Source of the DNA: Synechococcus sp. PCC 7502
GTDB lineage: Bacteria > Cyanobacteriota > Cyanobacteriia > Pseudanabaenales > Pseudanabaenaceae
Direction: 5' to 3'
Assembly (NCBI RefSeq): GCF_000317085.1
Contig: NC_019691.1
Location: 1 to 63,272 of the forward strand
DNA: 63,272 bases
Every line of letters starts with the position of its first letter. Positions within the stretch are counted from its first letter, which is position 1. Below, piece after piece: positions 26,566-35,264 of this stretch. The position numbers and the translations under genes were made by a program. Below the pieces are notes generated by a model. That model did not search any database, was not told the DNA's origin, and saw only the letters and a program-made list of their open reading frames with translations.

Positions 26566-27087
26566 CTCACAAGCAGTGAAAAATACTTGTAATGCAAGTA
26601 TAGAATCCAAGGGCTTCTGCTCCTACAAAGCAACTAACGGGATCAAAAGACATTTAGCCGTTGACACTCTGGGATTTCCTTTCTTTACCTATTTAACAAG
26701 AGCAAATGTATCAGATGACCAAGGACTGATTGAGATGTTAACGATTAACATTGATTACTTCAAATCGAAGCCAGATGACATTACGCTAACTACGATATTG
26801 CTGGATAGTGGTTATCATATCGAAAAATTGACGACTGATTTACAGAAGGTTTATCCTGAGATTATGACTAAGATTAGGTTTGAAATTTCTCCTAAGGTAT
26901 CAAAGCAACAGAAGGCAGAAAAAGGTCTGTCTGGGTTTGTAGTTGTGCCGACAAGGTGGATACTTGGGTTGAAAGATGCAAAATCTTAGTTAAGAACTTT
27001 GAGAGAACTCTCGTTAATGCTACAGCTAAACTCAATCTTTGCTTTATTCGTTTGATGCTAAAAAGAATTGCTACTCATGAGATATGA
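26519..27087 (+). pseudogene. IS427-type transposase, OrfB, copy 2 (16-bp deletion)
   Basis: Reads like copy 1 until VVVPTRW. There a 16-bp deletion (around 26959) removes the codons for VIERSNAW, including the catalytic Glu, and shifts the frame to a stop at 26989. The rest of OrfB is still readable in another frame to 27087. This copy cannot make active transposase. Confidence 0.9.
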
Positions 27088-27104
27088 AACAGGCTCTATA
27101 AAAG

Positions 27105-27179
27105 ATGCAGGTCATAATTAGCGATACATCTTGTCTTATTGATCTGCGAAAAGCTTTATTGAACGCTTTAGAGCTATAA
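27105..27179 (+). pseudogene. PIN-domain toxin, N-terminal remnant
   Basis: An ATG at 27105 opens VIISDTSCLIDLRKALLNA, the start of a PIN-domain nuclease with its first conserved Asp, and stops after 24 codons. Before the IS inserted, this ATG overlapped the end of the ImmA gene. It is the leftover of an ImmA/PIN operon. Confidence 0.6.
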
Positions 27180-27348
27180 ACTGACGATCAAACTTCTGGC
27201 AGTTGTAGTTTTATAGAATTGCGATCGCCAAAAGCCATAAAATGCCCAAAGCAAGAGTAATCCTAAGGCTCTAACTGTGGGGCTTATTTTTAATGCGATC
27301 GCAATCAGGTGGTATAACTGAGTGATTTAGGTAATAAGGAATATAAAC

Positions 27349-30060
27349 TTGCAGCAAGAGAAAATTACCCTTAGTCAATTAGAAAATTTTCTGCTGAAGT
27401 CAGCCGATATTTTGCGGGGCAAAATGGATGCTTCGGAGTTCAAGGAGTTTATCTTTGGGCTGTTGTTTATTAAGCGGTTATCGGATGAGTTCGATCGCAA
27501 GCGGGAGGAGATTATGAAAACTACCTATGCTCATCTAGCTAATGAGCCTGAACTTTTAGCGGAATTACTGGAAGATAAAACTTCCTATGGCGAGACGTTT
27601 TTTATTCCGTCCCGTGCTCGTTGGCATGAGGCTTGGGTAGATGAAGAGGGTAATCAGATGCCGCCTCTGAAGCACCTCAAGCAAGATATTGGCAATATGC
27701 TGAATAAGGCGATCGCCGCAATTGAAGACGCTAATGATGCCTTAGTGGGAGTGCTGAAAAATAATATTGATTTCAATGTGACGAAGGGCAAAACCAAGAT
27801 TCCCGATCAGAAGTGGAAGGATTTGCTCGATCACTTTAATCAGCCTAAGTTTGTGCTGGTTAACGATAACTTTGAGTTTCCCGATTTGTTGGGGGCTGCC
27901 TATGAGTATCTGATTAAGTTTTTTGCGGATAGTGCGGGTAAAAAAGGGGGAGAGTTTTATACGCCGTCGGAGGTGGTGCGGCTGTTGGTGCAGTTGGTGA
28001 AGCCAGAGGCAGGAAGTACGATTTACGATCCGACGGTTGGGTCGGGTGGGTTTCTGATTCAGTCCTATCAGTATGTAGAAGAGCAGGGACAAGACCCGAA
28101 TAATTTGGCGATGTATGGGCAGGAGTCCAATGGTACGGTGTGGTCGATCTGCAATATGAATATGATTTTGCATAACATCAGCCGTTTCACGATTGAGAAT
28201 GGCGACACGTTGGAAGATCCGCTAATTCTGGATAATGGACAGATTCGGAAGTTTGATCGCGTATTGGCTAATCCTCCTTTTTCGCAGAACTACAGCCGCG
28301 CTAGTTTGAAGTTTGCTAATCGCTTTTGGGAGTTTTGTCCTGAGTCGGGCAAGAAAGCGGATTTGATGTTTGTGCAGCACATGATTGCCAGCCTGAAACC
28401 TAATGGTCACATGGCGACGGTTATGCCTCACGGGGTGTTATTTCGTGGGGGTAAGGAGAAGCTGATTCGGGAGGAGTTAATTAAAAATGATGTAATCGAG
28501 GCGATTATTAGTTTGCCGTCGGGTTTGTTTTATGGAACGGGGATTCCTGCCTGTGTGCTGGTGGTGAATAAGAGTAAGCCTGATGAGTTTAGGGACAAGA
28601 TTTTATTTGTGAATGCCGATCGCGAATATGCCGAAGGTAAGGCTCAGAATAAGTTACGTCCTGAAGATATTGAAAAAATTGATTTTGTCTTTACCCACAA
28701 GAAGGAATATCCAAAATATAGCCGTTTGGTGAGTAAGCAGGAGATTGTGGGGCAGCATGATTACAATCTGAATATTCGCCGCTATGTGGACAATACGCCC
28801 GAACCTGAACCCGAAGATGTGACGGCGCACTTGTTGGGTGGGATTCCTGAGCGTGAGGTTGTAGCGCGATCGCTAGAGTTCGCCAAATTTAGGGTGCAGT
28901 CTGAGACGTTGTTGCAGCCTTTGCGCGTTCACGTCAGTGCCGCTTTTAGCGATCGCTATTTGGCTTTTAGTTCAGAGATTACAACCAAGGCGGCGATTAA
29001 GACGACTTTGGAAGCGGATGCAAATCTGCAAAGCACGATCGCCGATCATTATGCTGCTCTAGAAAGTTGGTGGCAAGTGGCACGGGATGATTTTGCGATG
29101 TTGTCTAACGATCTGGGTGAAAGCAAGAAGATGCCAGAGGTGCGGCGGGAGTTGCTGACTGGTTTAAAGGATAAGCTGATCGGTTTGGGTGTGTTGGACG
29201 AGTTTCAGGCGGCGGGGGTGTTTGTCAATTGGTGGCAACAGATTCGCTATGACTTGAAGACGATTATTAATACGGGTTGGCATCATACGCTAATCCCAGA
29301 TGAGTATTTGATTGGGTCGTTTTTTGATGCTGAGGTGAGGGAGATTGAGGTTCTTGAGGGTCGCATCAGTGGGTTACAGGGTGAGTTGAGTGAGGCGATC
29401 GAGACGGCGCAGGAGGTGGCGAGTTATGAACCAGAGGAGGAGGAGTCGGTAACGGCGGCGACTATTAAGAAAGCGCTAAAGGATGCTATGGACGATCTGA
29501 AAGGTTCGGGTGGGGCTTCGGCGGCGCGGGAGTTGGCGAAATATCGAGAGGCACATGATGCGATCGCACAGCTCGAAAAACAGATTAAGGATTTAAGGGA
29601 TGAGGTAAAAGATAAACAAGCCGAGCTAGATTTAAAGTTACGGTTAAAGCGTCTGGGGGCTGAGGAGTTTCAAGGGGAAACGCGGGAATTGTTGGCGCAG
29701 TTAGAGAGTCAAATGGCGGCGTTAAAAACTGATGATAAAAACTATAAACGCAGTCTTACGGCTTGGACTAAGGACAAGTCTGTGTTAGAGGCGAGGTTGT
29801 TGCGGGTTGACGATTTGTTAGAGAAAATCGGCGGTCAGTTGACGACGGAGGAGGCGAAGGTTTTGATTTTGCAGAAACTCTATGATTGGGTGCGGGAGCA
29901 GTTAACTCGCTATTTGAATGGGGCTAAGCGATCGCTGATTGCGGTAGTGGAAAATCTTTGGGATAAGTATGCGGTTTCGAGTCAGGAGTTAGAGGCAGAG
30001 CGTGAGAAGACTTTGGCGGAGTTAAATGAGTTTTTAGTTAAGCTAGGGTATCTAAATTAA
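27349..30060 (+). CDS. hsdM: Type I restriction-modification system, methyltransferase subunit
   Basis: A 903-aa HsdM. The N-terminal helical domain ([19 protein letters not shown]) is followed by an N6-adenine methyltransferase fold with [10 protein letters not shown] near residue 230 and catalytic NPPF near 307. A long C-terminal extension from ~500 is partly coiled coil ([20 protein letters not shown]), as in the longer HsdM class. The start is a TTG with AAGGAATATAA upstream. The island continues with hsdS and hsdR on the same strand. The last ~45 bp are duplicated at 30667-30712. Confidence 0.93.
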   Translation: MQQEKITLSQLENFLLKSADILRGKMDASEFKEFIFGLLFIKRLSDEFDRKREEIMKTTYAHLANEPELLAELLEDKTSYGETFFIPSRARWHEAWVDEEGNQMPPLKHLKQDIGNMLNKAIAAIEDANDALVGVLKNNIDFNVTKGKTKIPDQKWKDLLDHFNQPKFVLVNDNFEFPDLLGAAYEYLIKFFADSAGKKGGEFYTPSEVVRLLVQLVKPEAGSTIYDPTVGSGGFLIQSYQYVEEQGQDPNNLAMYGQESNGTVWSICNMNMILHNISRFTIENGDTLEDPLILDNGQIRKFDRVLANPPFSQNYSRASLKFANRFWEFCPESGKKADLMFVQHMIASLKPNGHMATVMPHGVLFRGGKEKLIREELIKNDVIEAIISLPSGLFYGTGIPACVLVVNKSKPDEFRDKILFVNADREYAEGKAQNKLRPEDIEKIDFVFTHKKEYPKYSRLVSKQEIVGQHDYNLNIRRYVDNTPEPEPEDVTAHLLGGIPEREVVARSLEFAKFRVQSETLLQPLRVHVSAAFSDRYLAFSSEITTKAAIKTTLEADANLQSTIADHYAALESWWQVARDDFAMLSNDLGESKKMPEVRRELLTGLKDKLIGLGVLDEFQAAGVFVNWWQQIRYDLKTIINTGWHHTLIPDEYLIGSFFDAEVREIEVLEGRISGLQGELSEAIETAQEVASYEPEEEESVTAATIKKALKDAMDDLKGSGGASAARELAKYREAHDAIAQLEKQIKDLRDEVKDKQAELDLKLRLKRLGAEEFQGETRELLAQLESQMAALKTDDKNYKRSLTAWTKDKSVLEARLLRVDDLLEKIGGQLTTEEAKVLILQKLYDWVREQLTRYLNGAKRSLIAVVENLWDKYAVSSQELEAEREKTLAELNEFLVKLGYLN
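30009..30054 (+). repeat. hsdM 3'-end direct repeat, copy 1
   Basis: The terminal coding sequence of hsdM ([15 protein letters not shown]). It matches 30667-30712 with about six mismatches in the first 43 bases. Confidence 0.75.
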
Positions 30061-30079
30061 TTTTAGGAGGATTAAAACT

Positions 30080-30385
30080 ATGCTGTCGATTAAAAAACAA
30101 ATTGTGACAGATGAGGCATCTAAGCCCGTGGCGGTGGTGATTAATTACCATGATTGGCAAAGGATTGAGGCATTGTTGGCTGAACGCGAACAAAATTTAT
30201 TATCTAAGTTGGCGACAACTAGTGCGGTGGTGTGGTCGCCACAAGTCGATCAGCAAGCAATTTCTTCATTCACGAAATCGCTTATAGATCAGAATTTGGA
30301 TTCATTCCCAATTATGCAATTAGCGGAAACGGGTTTTGCTGAATGGAATGATCCAGAGGAAGATATTTATAACGATGTTGCCTAA
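30080..30385 (+). CDS. Phd/YefM-like antitoxin (probable)
   Basis: A 101-aa protein. The N-terminus (KKQIVTDEASKPVAVVINYH then DWQRIEALL) looks like the beta-strand/helix start of Phd/YefM or related antitoxins. The acidic C-terminus (FAEWNDPEEDIYNDV) matches antitoxins that precede MazF/PemK-type toxins. No MazF-like gene follows; the next gene is another small protein. AGGAGG lies 9 bp before the ATG. Confidence 0.6.
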   Translation: MLSIKKQIVTDEASKPVAVVINYHDWQRIEALLAEREQNLLSKLATTSAVVWSPQVDQQAISSFTKSLIDQNLDSFPIMQLAETGFAEWNDPEEDIYNDVA

Positions 30386-30420
30386 AACTAATGAAATTTG
30401 GCTAGTTAGATTCTAAATAA

Positions 30421-30651
30421 ATGAGAAAACAACGAATTATTTATACTTCACCTTTGGATGCGCTGGTTGCTGTGGCTAAGCGTTTGAGTTTATATGAGAC
30501 TCAGCAAAACATGAGTTCTGAGGACTTTTTTGATCGCTATAGTAAGGGGCAACTTTCTGATGAGGCGATTTTTATTGAATGGGCAAATGATTATCGTCAC
30601 TATTTTGGGCTGCGTCAGGAATTAGAAAAACGGTTACAGAATGTTGCATAA
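30421..30651 (+). CDS. Small conserved hypothetical protein (76 aa)
   Basis: Helical, acidic protein (SPLDALVAVAKRLSLYETQ, FFDRYSKGQLSDEAIFIEWA) of a type I recall from cyanobacteria near toxin genes and in antitoxin-like contexts. No enzymatic motif. Together with the preceding gene it forms a cassette inserted between hsdM and hsdS. It could be an antitoxin whose toxin partner is gone. Confidence 0.55.
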   Translation: MRKQRIIYTSPLDALVAVAKRLSLYETQQNMSSEDFFDRYSKGQLSDEAIFIEWANDYRHYFGLRQELEKRLQNVA

Positions 30652-30666
30652 AGTATTATCTGGGCA

Positions 30667-30712
30667 GACTTTGGCGGAATTAAATGAGTTTTTGAGTAAG
30701 TTGGGGTATTTG
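30667..30712 (+). repeat. hsdM 3'-end direct repeat, copy 2
   Basis: Reads [16 protein letters not shown] and ends with a TGA overlapping the ATG of hsdS at 30718, which is probably the original hsdM-hsdS junction. Confidence 0.75.
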
Positions 30713-30717
30713 GTGTG

Positions 30718-31504
30718 ATGGCTTTATCTAGTCAGGAAAAGGTCAAGTTAGGTCAGTTTGTTGATTTAATTAATGGATTTGCGTTTGCGTCTGACAAGTT
30801 TACAGATGGTGAAGGAATTCCACTTATTAGAATCAGAGATCTCGAAAAACAAGAAACTGAAATAAATTATCTTGGAAGCTTTTCTGAATATTACTTGATT
30901 CGTAATAATGATCTTTTGATTGGAATGGATGGTGACTTTACTACTGTTAGGTGGAAAGGTGAACTTGCTCTTTTAAATCAACGAGTTTGTAAATTAGTAA
31001 CTAAGAATAAAAATAATCTCAATCAAGACTTTCTTTATTATCGAATCATTACTGAAATCAACCGTATTCATAAGATAACTTCTGCAACAACAGTTAAGCA
31101 TCTATCATCCAGAGATATTCTAGACATTCAAATTGAATTACCAGAGATTAAAGAACAGGAAAAAATTGCTGAAGTTTTGTCTACGATTGATCGGGCGATC
31201 GCCAAAACCGAAGCCATCATCGCCAAGCAGCAACGCATCAAAACGGGACTAATGCAGGACTTGCTCACCAAAGGCATCGATGAAAATGGCAATATCCGCA
31301 GTGAAGCCACTCATGAGTTTAAAGATTCTGCGATCGGGCGTATTCCTGTTGAGTGGGATGTTGAGCTATGTGGATCGATATGTAAAGAAATTATAGTTGG
31401 TATAGTAATTCGCCCTGCTCAATACTATAAGCCGTCAGGAGTTCCTGTTCTTCGATCAGCAAATGTTAAAGAAAATGCAATAGATTTTTCTGATCTAGTT
31501 TATA
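30718..31504 (+). pseudogene. hsdS: Type I restriction-modification specificity subunit, 5' part (split by IS)
   Basis: First target-recognition domain (QFVDLINGFAFASDKF, IPLIRIRDLE) and the central conserved coiled coil (IDRAIAKTEAIIAKQQRIKT, GLMQDLLTKGIDENG). The second TRD starts (IGRIPVEWDVEL) but is cut by IS copy 3 after DFSDLVY. The remainder lies at 32411-32884. The 5' part alone could still give a half-HsdS; such truncated subunits sometimes dimerise. ATG at 30718 overlaps the duplicated hsdM stop. Confidence 0.9.
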
Positions 31505-31513
31505 GAGCCTGTT

Positions 31514-32110
31514 TCATATCTCATGAGTAGCAATTCTTTTTAGCATCAAACGAATAAAGCAAAGATTGAGTTTAGCTGTAGCATTAACGAGAGTTCTCTC
31601 AAAGTTCTTAACTAAGATTTTGCATCTTTCAACCCAAGCATTTGACCTTTCAATTACCCACCTTGTCGGCACAACTACAAACCCAGACAGACCTTTTTCT
31701 GCCTGCTTTTGCTTTGATACCTTAGGAGAAATTTCAAGCCTAATCTTAGTCATAATCTCAGGATAAACCTTCTGTAAATCAGTCGTCAATTTTTCGATAT
31801 GATAACCACTATCCAGCAATATCGTAGTTAGGGTAATGTCATCTGGCTTCGATTTGAAGTAATCAATGTTAAACGTTAACATCTCAATCAGTCCTTGGTC
31901 ATCTGATACATTTGCTCTTGTTAAATAGGTAAAGAAAGGAAATCCCAGAGTGTCAACGGCTAAATGTCTTTTGATCCCGTTAGTTGCTTTGTAGGAGCAG
32001 AAGCCCTTGGATTCTATACTTGCATTACAGGTATTTTTCACTGCTTGTGAGTCAATGATGATTAAAGTTGTCCATTTTGATTTTTTTTGACTGTTCACGG
32101 GCTGTTGCAT
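31514..32110 (-). CDS. IS427-type transposase, OrfB, copy 3
   Basis: Intact catalytic part (Asp in IIIDSQ, Asp in LLDSGYH, Glu in VIERSNAW). One substitution from copy 1 is visible (RLEIS for RFEIS). Confidence 0.9.
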   Translation of the reverse strand: MQQPVNSQKKSKWTTLIIIDSQAVKNTCNASIESKGFCSYKATNGIKRHLAVDTLGFPFFTYLTRANVSDDQGLIEMLTFNIDYFKSKPDDITLTTILLDSGYHIEKLTTDLQKVYPEIMTKIRLEISPKVSKQKQAEKGLSGFVVVPTRWVIERSNAWVERCKILVKNFERTLVNATAKLNLCFIRLMLKRIATHEI

Positions 32111-32363
32111 GCAAAGCTTCCATAATCGCAGTAAATGTACCTGTATCTTTCCACTCCTTGTAGTATCGATACACTGTAGAGAATGGTGGTAAGTCTCGGG
32201 GCATATCTCGCCAATTACAACCGTTTTTGAGTTGGTAGAGTATGCCGTCTAAAATTTGTCTTTTTGTCCAAGTTGGCGGTCTAGTTTGCTTTTTCTTTGG
32301 GAGCAATGGTTCTATAATTTCCCATTCTTTATCTGTTAGGCTACTTGAGTATGGATTTAGCAT
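32052..32363 (-). CDS. IS427-type transposase, OrfA, copy 3
   Basis: 103 aa, identical to copy 1. It overlaps OrfB at the run of eight A residues where frameshifting is expected. Confidence 0.9.
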   Translation of the reverse strand: MLNPYSSSLTDKEWEIIEPLLPKKKQTRPPTWTKRQILDGILYQLKNGCNWRDMPRDLPPFSTVYRYYKEWKDTGTFTAIMEALHATAREQSKKIKMDNFNHH

Positions 32364-32410
32364 TTTCTAAGCATCATACATCTTGCTCATAATAGATATG
32401 AAACAGGCTC

Positions 32411-32884
32411 TATATGTCTCAAAAAGACAATGATTCTCTTAGCAAAAGCCGTTTATTCGCAGGAGATTTAGTTACTGTTAGAACAGGCTACCCAGGGACG
32501 ACAGCGGTTATTCCACCTGAATTAGATGGCTGTAACTGTGTTGATATAGTGATTTCAAGACCAGACACTCGACAAATTAGATCAAGTTTTTTAGCTTTAT
32601 GGATTAATTCAGACTTCGGAAAAAAACAAGTTTTAGAGGGGCAAGGAGGATTAGCTCAACAACACTTTAATGTTGGAGAAGTTCGTAAACTATTAGTAAA
32701 AGTTCCTACGGTAAAAGAGCAATTACGAATTGAGAATTTTTTGTTTATGCAAAGCAATAGCCTACTGAAATATCAACAGCATTTAAGAAAGCTACAAAGG
32801 TTAAAAACTGGACTTATGCAAGACCTCCTAACTGGCAAAGTCCGCGTTACCAATCTCCTCAACCAAAAAGCACCAGCAAATTAA
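32411..32884 (+). pseudogene. hsdS: hsdS, 3' part
   Basis: Rest of the second target-recognition domain (SRLFAGDLVTVRTGYPGT, QVLEGQGGLAQQHFNVGEVR) and the distal conserved helix (KLQRLKTGLMQDLLTGKVRV). Removing the IS and one TATA joins DLVY to MSQKD in frame, so the gene was whole before insertion. Confidence 0.9.
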
Positions 32885-32957
32885 CTAAACTAGATACAGC
32901 CCATTAAATCCTTGTGATAACCTTATAATTAATGACTTGGCGCAAGAGAGTTAATCA

Positions 32958-33287
32958 ATGCTAGTCCTAGAACCTTTAACCCGTAACATTACCCTACCCA
33001 CCCAAGAAATACAAGAATTTTGTCAACGGTGGCACATCACCGAACTTGCTCTTTTTGGTTCTGTCCTGCGTGATGACTTTCGCCCCGATAGCGACATCGA
33101 TGTATTAGTAAGCTTTGACCCAAACTTTCAGCGTGGACTTAGTGAAACAATCCAAATGAAAGAAGAACTACAAACAATCTTTCAGCGCAAAATCGACTTC
33201 ATCGTTAAATCAGCCATAGAACGCAGCGAAAACTGGCTCCGCCGCCAAAATATTCTCACAACTGCTCAGGTGATCTATGTCCCGTGA
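32958..33287 (+). CDS. mntA: MntA-like nucleotidyltransferase antitoxin
   Basis: A 109-aa minimal nucleotidyltransferase. The signature GSVLRDDFRPDSDIDVLV supplies the GSx..R and two catalytic Asp residues, and IDFIV the third. In HepT/MntA systems this protein AMPylates and silences the HepT toxin. It overlaps the next gene by 11 bases (33277-33287), the usual coupled layout. Confidence 0.88.
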   Translation: MLVLEPLTRNITLPTQEIQEFCQRWHITELALFGSVLRDDFRPDSDIDVLVSFDPNFQRGLSETIQMKEELQTIFQRKIDFIVKSAIERSENWLRRQNILTTAQVIYVP

Positions 33288-33624
33288 TCTCGAATCCCTC
33301 ATTGATATTGAACGAGCAGCTACCCGCATTCTTAGATTTAGCCAAGGCATTCAATACAGCCAACTCATTGATAACAATGAAAAACTATCCGCAATTCTGT
33401 ATCAAGTTACAATCATTGGCGAAGCAACTAAACGCATATCTCCTGAATTTCGCCAAAGCCATCCAGAAATTCCTTGGCGCAACTTAGCGGGAATGCGAGA
33501 CATCATCATTCATCAATACGATCAAGTAGATTTTGATATTGTTTGGGATGTCATTCAGCACAAATTACCGCAACTGCTGATCAGTCTTCAGCCCCTAATC
33601 ACAAATTTCAATACCCCAAGCTAA
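33277..33624 (+). CDS. hepT: HepT-like toxin (DUF86, HEPN)
   Basis: A 115-aa HEPN protein with the RX4-6H motif as RDIIIHQYD, whose Tyr is the AMPylation site in characterised systems, and the conserved AILYQVTIIGEATKRIS helix. It acts as an RNase toxin in the HepT/MntA pair. It lies within the restriction-modification island between hsdS and hsdR. Confidence 0.88.
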   Translation: MSRDLESLIDIERAATRILRFSQGIQYSQLIDNNEKLSAILYQVTIIGEATKRISPEFRQSHPEIPWRNLAGMRDIIIHQYDQVDFDIVWDVIQHKLPQLLISLQPLITNFNTPS

Positions 33625-33632
33625 ACAAACCT

Positions 33633-33872
33633 ATGCCCCCCCTGCAACTTAGTACAGAGCAAGCCATCTCTCTCGTACAACAACTAACTCCATCCCAACA
33701 AGAAGACATCCTCAAATATTTGCTCCTGCAACCTTGGACATCATGGCTCAACCTAACTCAAGATGCACCCGACAAAGCTCGACAAGCCGCCGCCGAACGC
33801 GGTCAAAACTGGGACACCATGACCGAAGCAGAAAGAGAGCAATTCATTGACGACCTCCTGCATGAAGCTTAA
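33633..33872 (+). CDS. Small antitoxin-like protein preceding a PIN toxin
   Basis: 79 aa from the ATG at 33633 (MPPLQLSTEQAISL); the longer frame from 33543 overlaps hepT and lacks support. The C-terminus (ARQAAAERGQNWDTMTEAE then FIDDLLHEA) is typical of small antitoxins paired with PIN toxins in cyanobacteria. Three bases separate it from the PIN gene. Confidence 0.7.
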   Translation: MPPLQLSTEQAISLVQQLTPSQQEDILKYLLLQPWTSWLNLTQDAPDKARQAAAERGQNWDTMTEAEREQFIDDLLHEA

Positions 33873-33875
33873 GCA

Positions 33876-34286
33876 ATGAAGCCAAACGTTGTATTTGACA
33901 CCAATATTCTGATATCAGCCGTTTTATCTCCCAGTGGTAAACCATTTCAATGCACAGCCCTAGCCAAAAGAGCCATCATTACCTCCACCACCTGCGATGA
34001 AATCCTGCAAGAGTTTGAAGAAAAACTAATTAAAAAACTTCGATTTGAACCCCAACGGGCTAAAAGTTTGATTGATGAAATTCTAGATTATTCCACCCTA
34101 GTAAAGCTTACAGAAATTCCTAGAGTTGTTATTGACGATCCAGACGATGATTGCATTGTTCAATGTGCATTAACTGGCAAAGCAAACTACATTATTTCAG
34201 GAGACAAACATCTTTTGAATTTAATCCAATACAAAGATATTGTGATTGTTAAAGCTGCCAGTTTCATATCATTAATTCTTGAGTAA
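33876..34286 (+). CDS. PIN-domain toxin (COG1569-type)
   Basis: A 136-aa PIN nuclease. VVFDTNILISAVLSPSGKP carries the first Asp, CDEILQEFEEKL the conserved Glu, DDPDDDCIVQCAL the third acidic cluster and YIISGDKHLL the fourth Asp. Probably an RNase toxin counteracted by the gene before it. Confidence 0.87.
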   Translation: MKPNVVFDTNILISAVLSPSGKPFQCTALAKRAIITSTTCDEILQEFEEKLIKKLRFEPQRAKSLIDEILDYSTLVKLTEIPRVVIDDPDDDCIVQCALTGKANYIISGDKHLLNLIQYKDIVIVKAASFISLILE

Positions 34287-34298
34287 AACTAACTTAGA

Positions 34299-34478
34299 TC
34301 AACTATGCAAACGATATTTTATGCCCAATTGCATAGCCTTGTCATAGTCTGAACTATTCGCAAACTTCCCTAAATTTTTTTCCCACCAAGGCTTTGTAGT
34401 AGATATTTCTACCTTTTTCTTAATGAGTAGAATTTCAGATTCTAAGATCGCTACTCTTTCTTCTAGTGATACCGACAT
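34299..34478 (-). CDS. Orphan antitoxin-like small protein (59 aa)
   Basis: From the ATG at 34478: SVSLEERVAILESEILLIKK is a short coiled coil, followed by KPWWEKNLGKFANSSDYDKA, a pattern common in cyanobacterial small proteins encoded directly before PIN toxins. Here no PIN gene follows on the same strand; convergent to it is the rightward PIN gene ending at 34286. It may be a relic of another module. Confidence 0.6.
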   Translation of the reverse strand: MSVSLEERVAILESEILLIKKKVEISTTKPWWEKNLGKFANSSDYDKAMQLGIKYRLHS

Positions 34479-34612
34479 GGGTTTCTGGTATTTTTTGAGT
34501 TTGTAAGTCAAATTGTAACAGCAGACGATTAAAGCTATAGAGTTATCCAAAAAGCAGCAGCAAATTAACTAAACTAAACTAGACATAGCCCATTAACTCC
34601 ACCGTGAACCCT

Positions 34613-34822
34613 ATGCAACCTATTGAATTTGAAACCACCGTCCACAATGGAATCGTTACTATACCCCCCGAATATTCCAGCCAATGGGAAGGTAAAGTCA
34701 TGCGGTTCATCGCTTTGAACGATGCCGAGAACATAGCACCAGAAACTAAACCCTTATTAAAAGCCATTTCTCTTCAAACCAAGGGGTTCAAATTTAACCG
34801 AGACGATGCTAATGCCCGATAA
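34613..34822 (+). CDS. Antitoxin-like protein preceding a PIN toxin
   Basis: 69 aa from the ATG at 34613. PIEFETTVHNGIVTIPPEY resembles the swapped-hairpin or DUF2281-like start of small antitoxins, with KGFKFNRDDANAR at the end. It overlaps the PIN gene (34806/34812), a normal toxin-antitoxin arrangement. Confidence 0.68.
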   Translation: MQPIEFETTVHNGIVTIPPEYSSQWEGKVMRFIALNDAENIAPETKPLLKAISLQTKGFKFNRDDANAR

Positions 34823-35222
34823 AATTTTCCTCGATACCAATATCATCATTTACAGCTATTCCCAAGACGAACCTGACAAGCAGCAACAGGCGATCAAATG
34901 TCTTCAATCAGGTCAGCCTTGGATTAGTACCCAAGTAATTAATGAAACAGTCAACACACTGAGACGTAAATTTTCACTAGACTTTACTCAGATTAGTGCA
35001 GTTATCAACGAGCTAACACAACAACTGCAAGTCGCAACAGTTTCTGTAAAAACCATTCAGAGTGCGATCGCCATTTCTGACAAATATCAATTTAGTTACT
35101 TTGACAGCCTGATCATTGCCAGTTCCTTAGAAGTTGGTTGTAATCTTCTTTACACTGAGGATCTCAATGACGGGCAAAAAATCGACTATAGGTTAACTAT
35201 CTGTAACCCTTTTTTAAAATAA
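34806..35222 (+). CDS. PIN-domain toxin (VapC-like)
   Basis: A 138-aa PIN nuclease. FLDTNIIIYSYS holds the first Asp, VINETVNTLRRK the conserved Glu, SYFDSLIIASSLEVGC the third Asp and LYTEDLNDGQ the fourth. The ATG at 34812 (MPDKIF) is as likely a start as 34806. It ends 42 bp before hsdR. Confidence 0.87.
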   Translation: MLMPDKIFLDTNIIIYSYSQDEPDKQQQAIKCLQSGQPWISTQVINETVNTLRRKFSLDFTQISAVINELTQQLQVATVSVKTIQSAIAISDKYQFSYFDSLIIASSLEVGCNLLYTEDLNDGQKIDYRLTICNPFLK

Positions 35223-35264
35223 TTATGAAAAAAAAATAGCAGGTATAAGCCAAGGTAACTAAAA

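Larger units (their letters stand above)
26207..27096 (+). mobile_element. IS5-family (IS427-type) insertion sequence, copy 2, defective
   Basis: 890 bp, same ends (GAGCC...GGCTC) and TATA flanks (26203-26206, 27097-27100) as the other copies, but in the opposite orientation. It is 16 bp shorter owing to a deletion in OrfB. Inserted at the ImmA/PIN junction. Confidence 0.93.
31505..32410 (-). mobile_element. IS5-family (IS427-type) insertion sequence, copy 3
   Basis: 906 bp with the same inverted repeats; TATA at 31501-31504 and 32411-32414. Differs from copy 1 at only a few bases. It splits hsdS. Confidence 0.93.
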
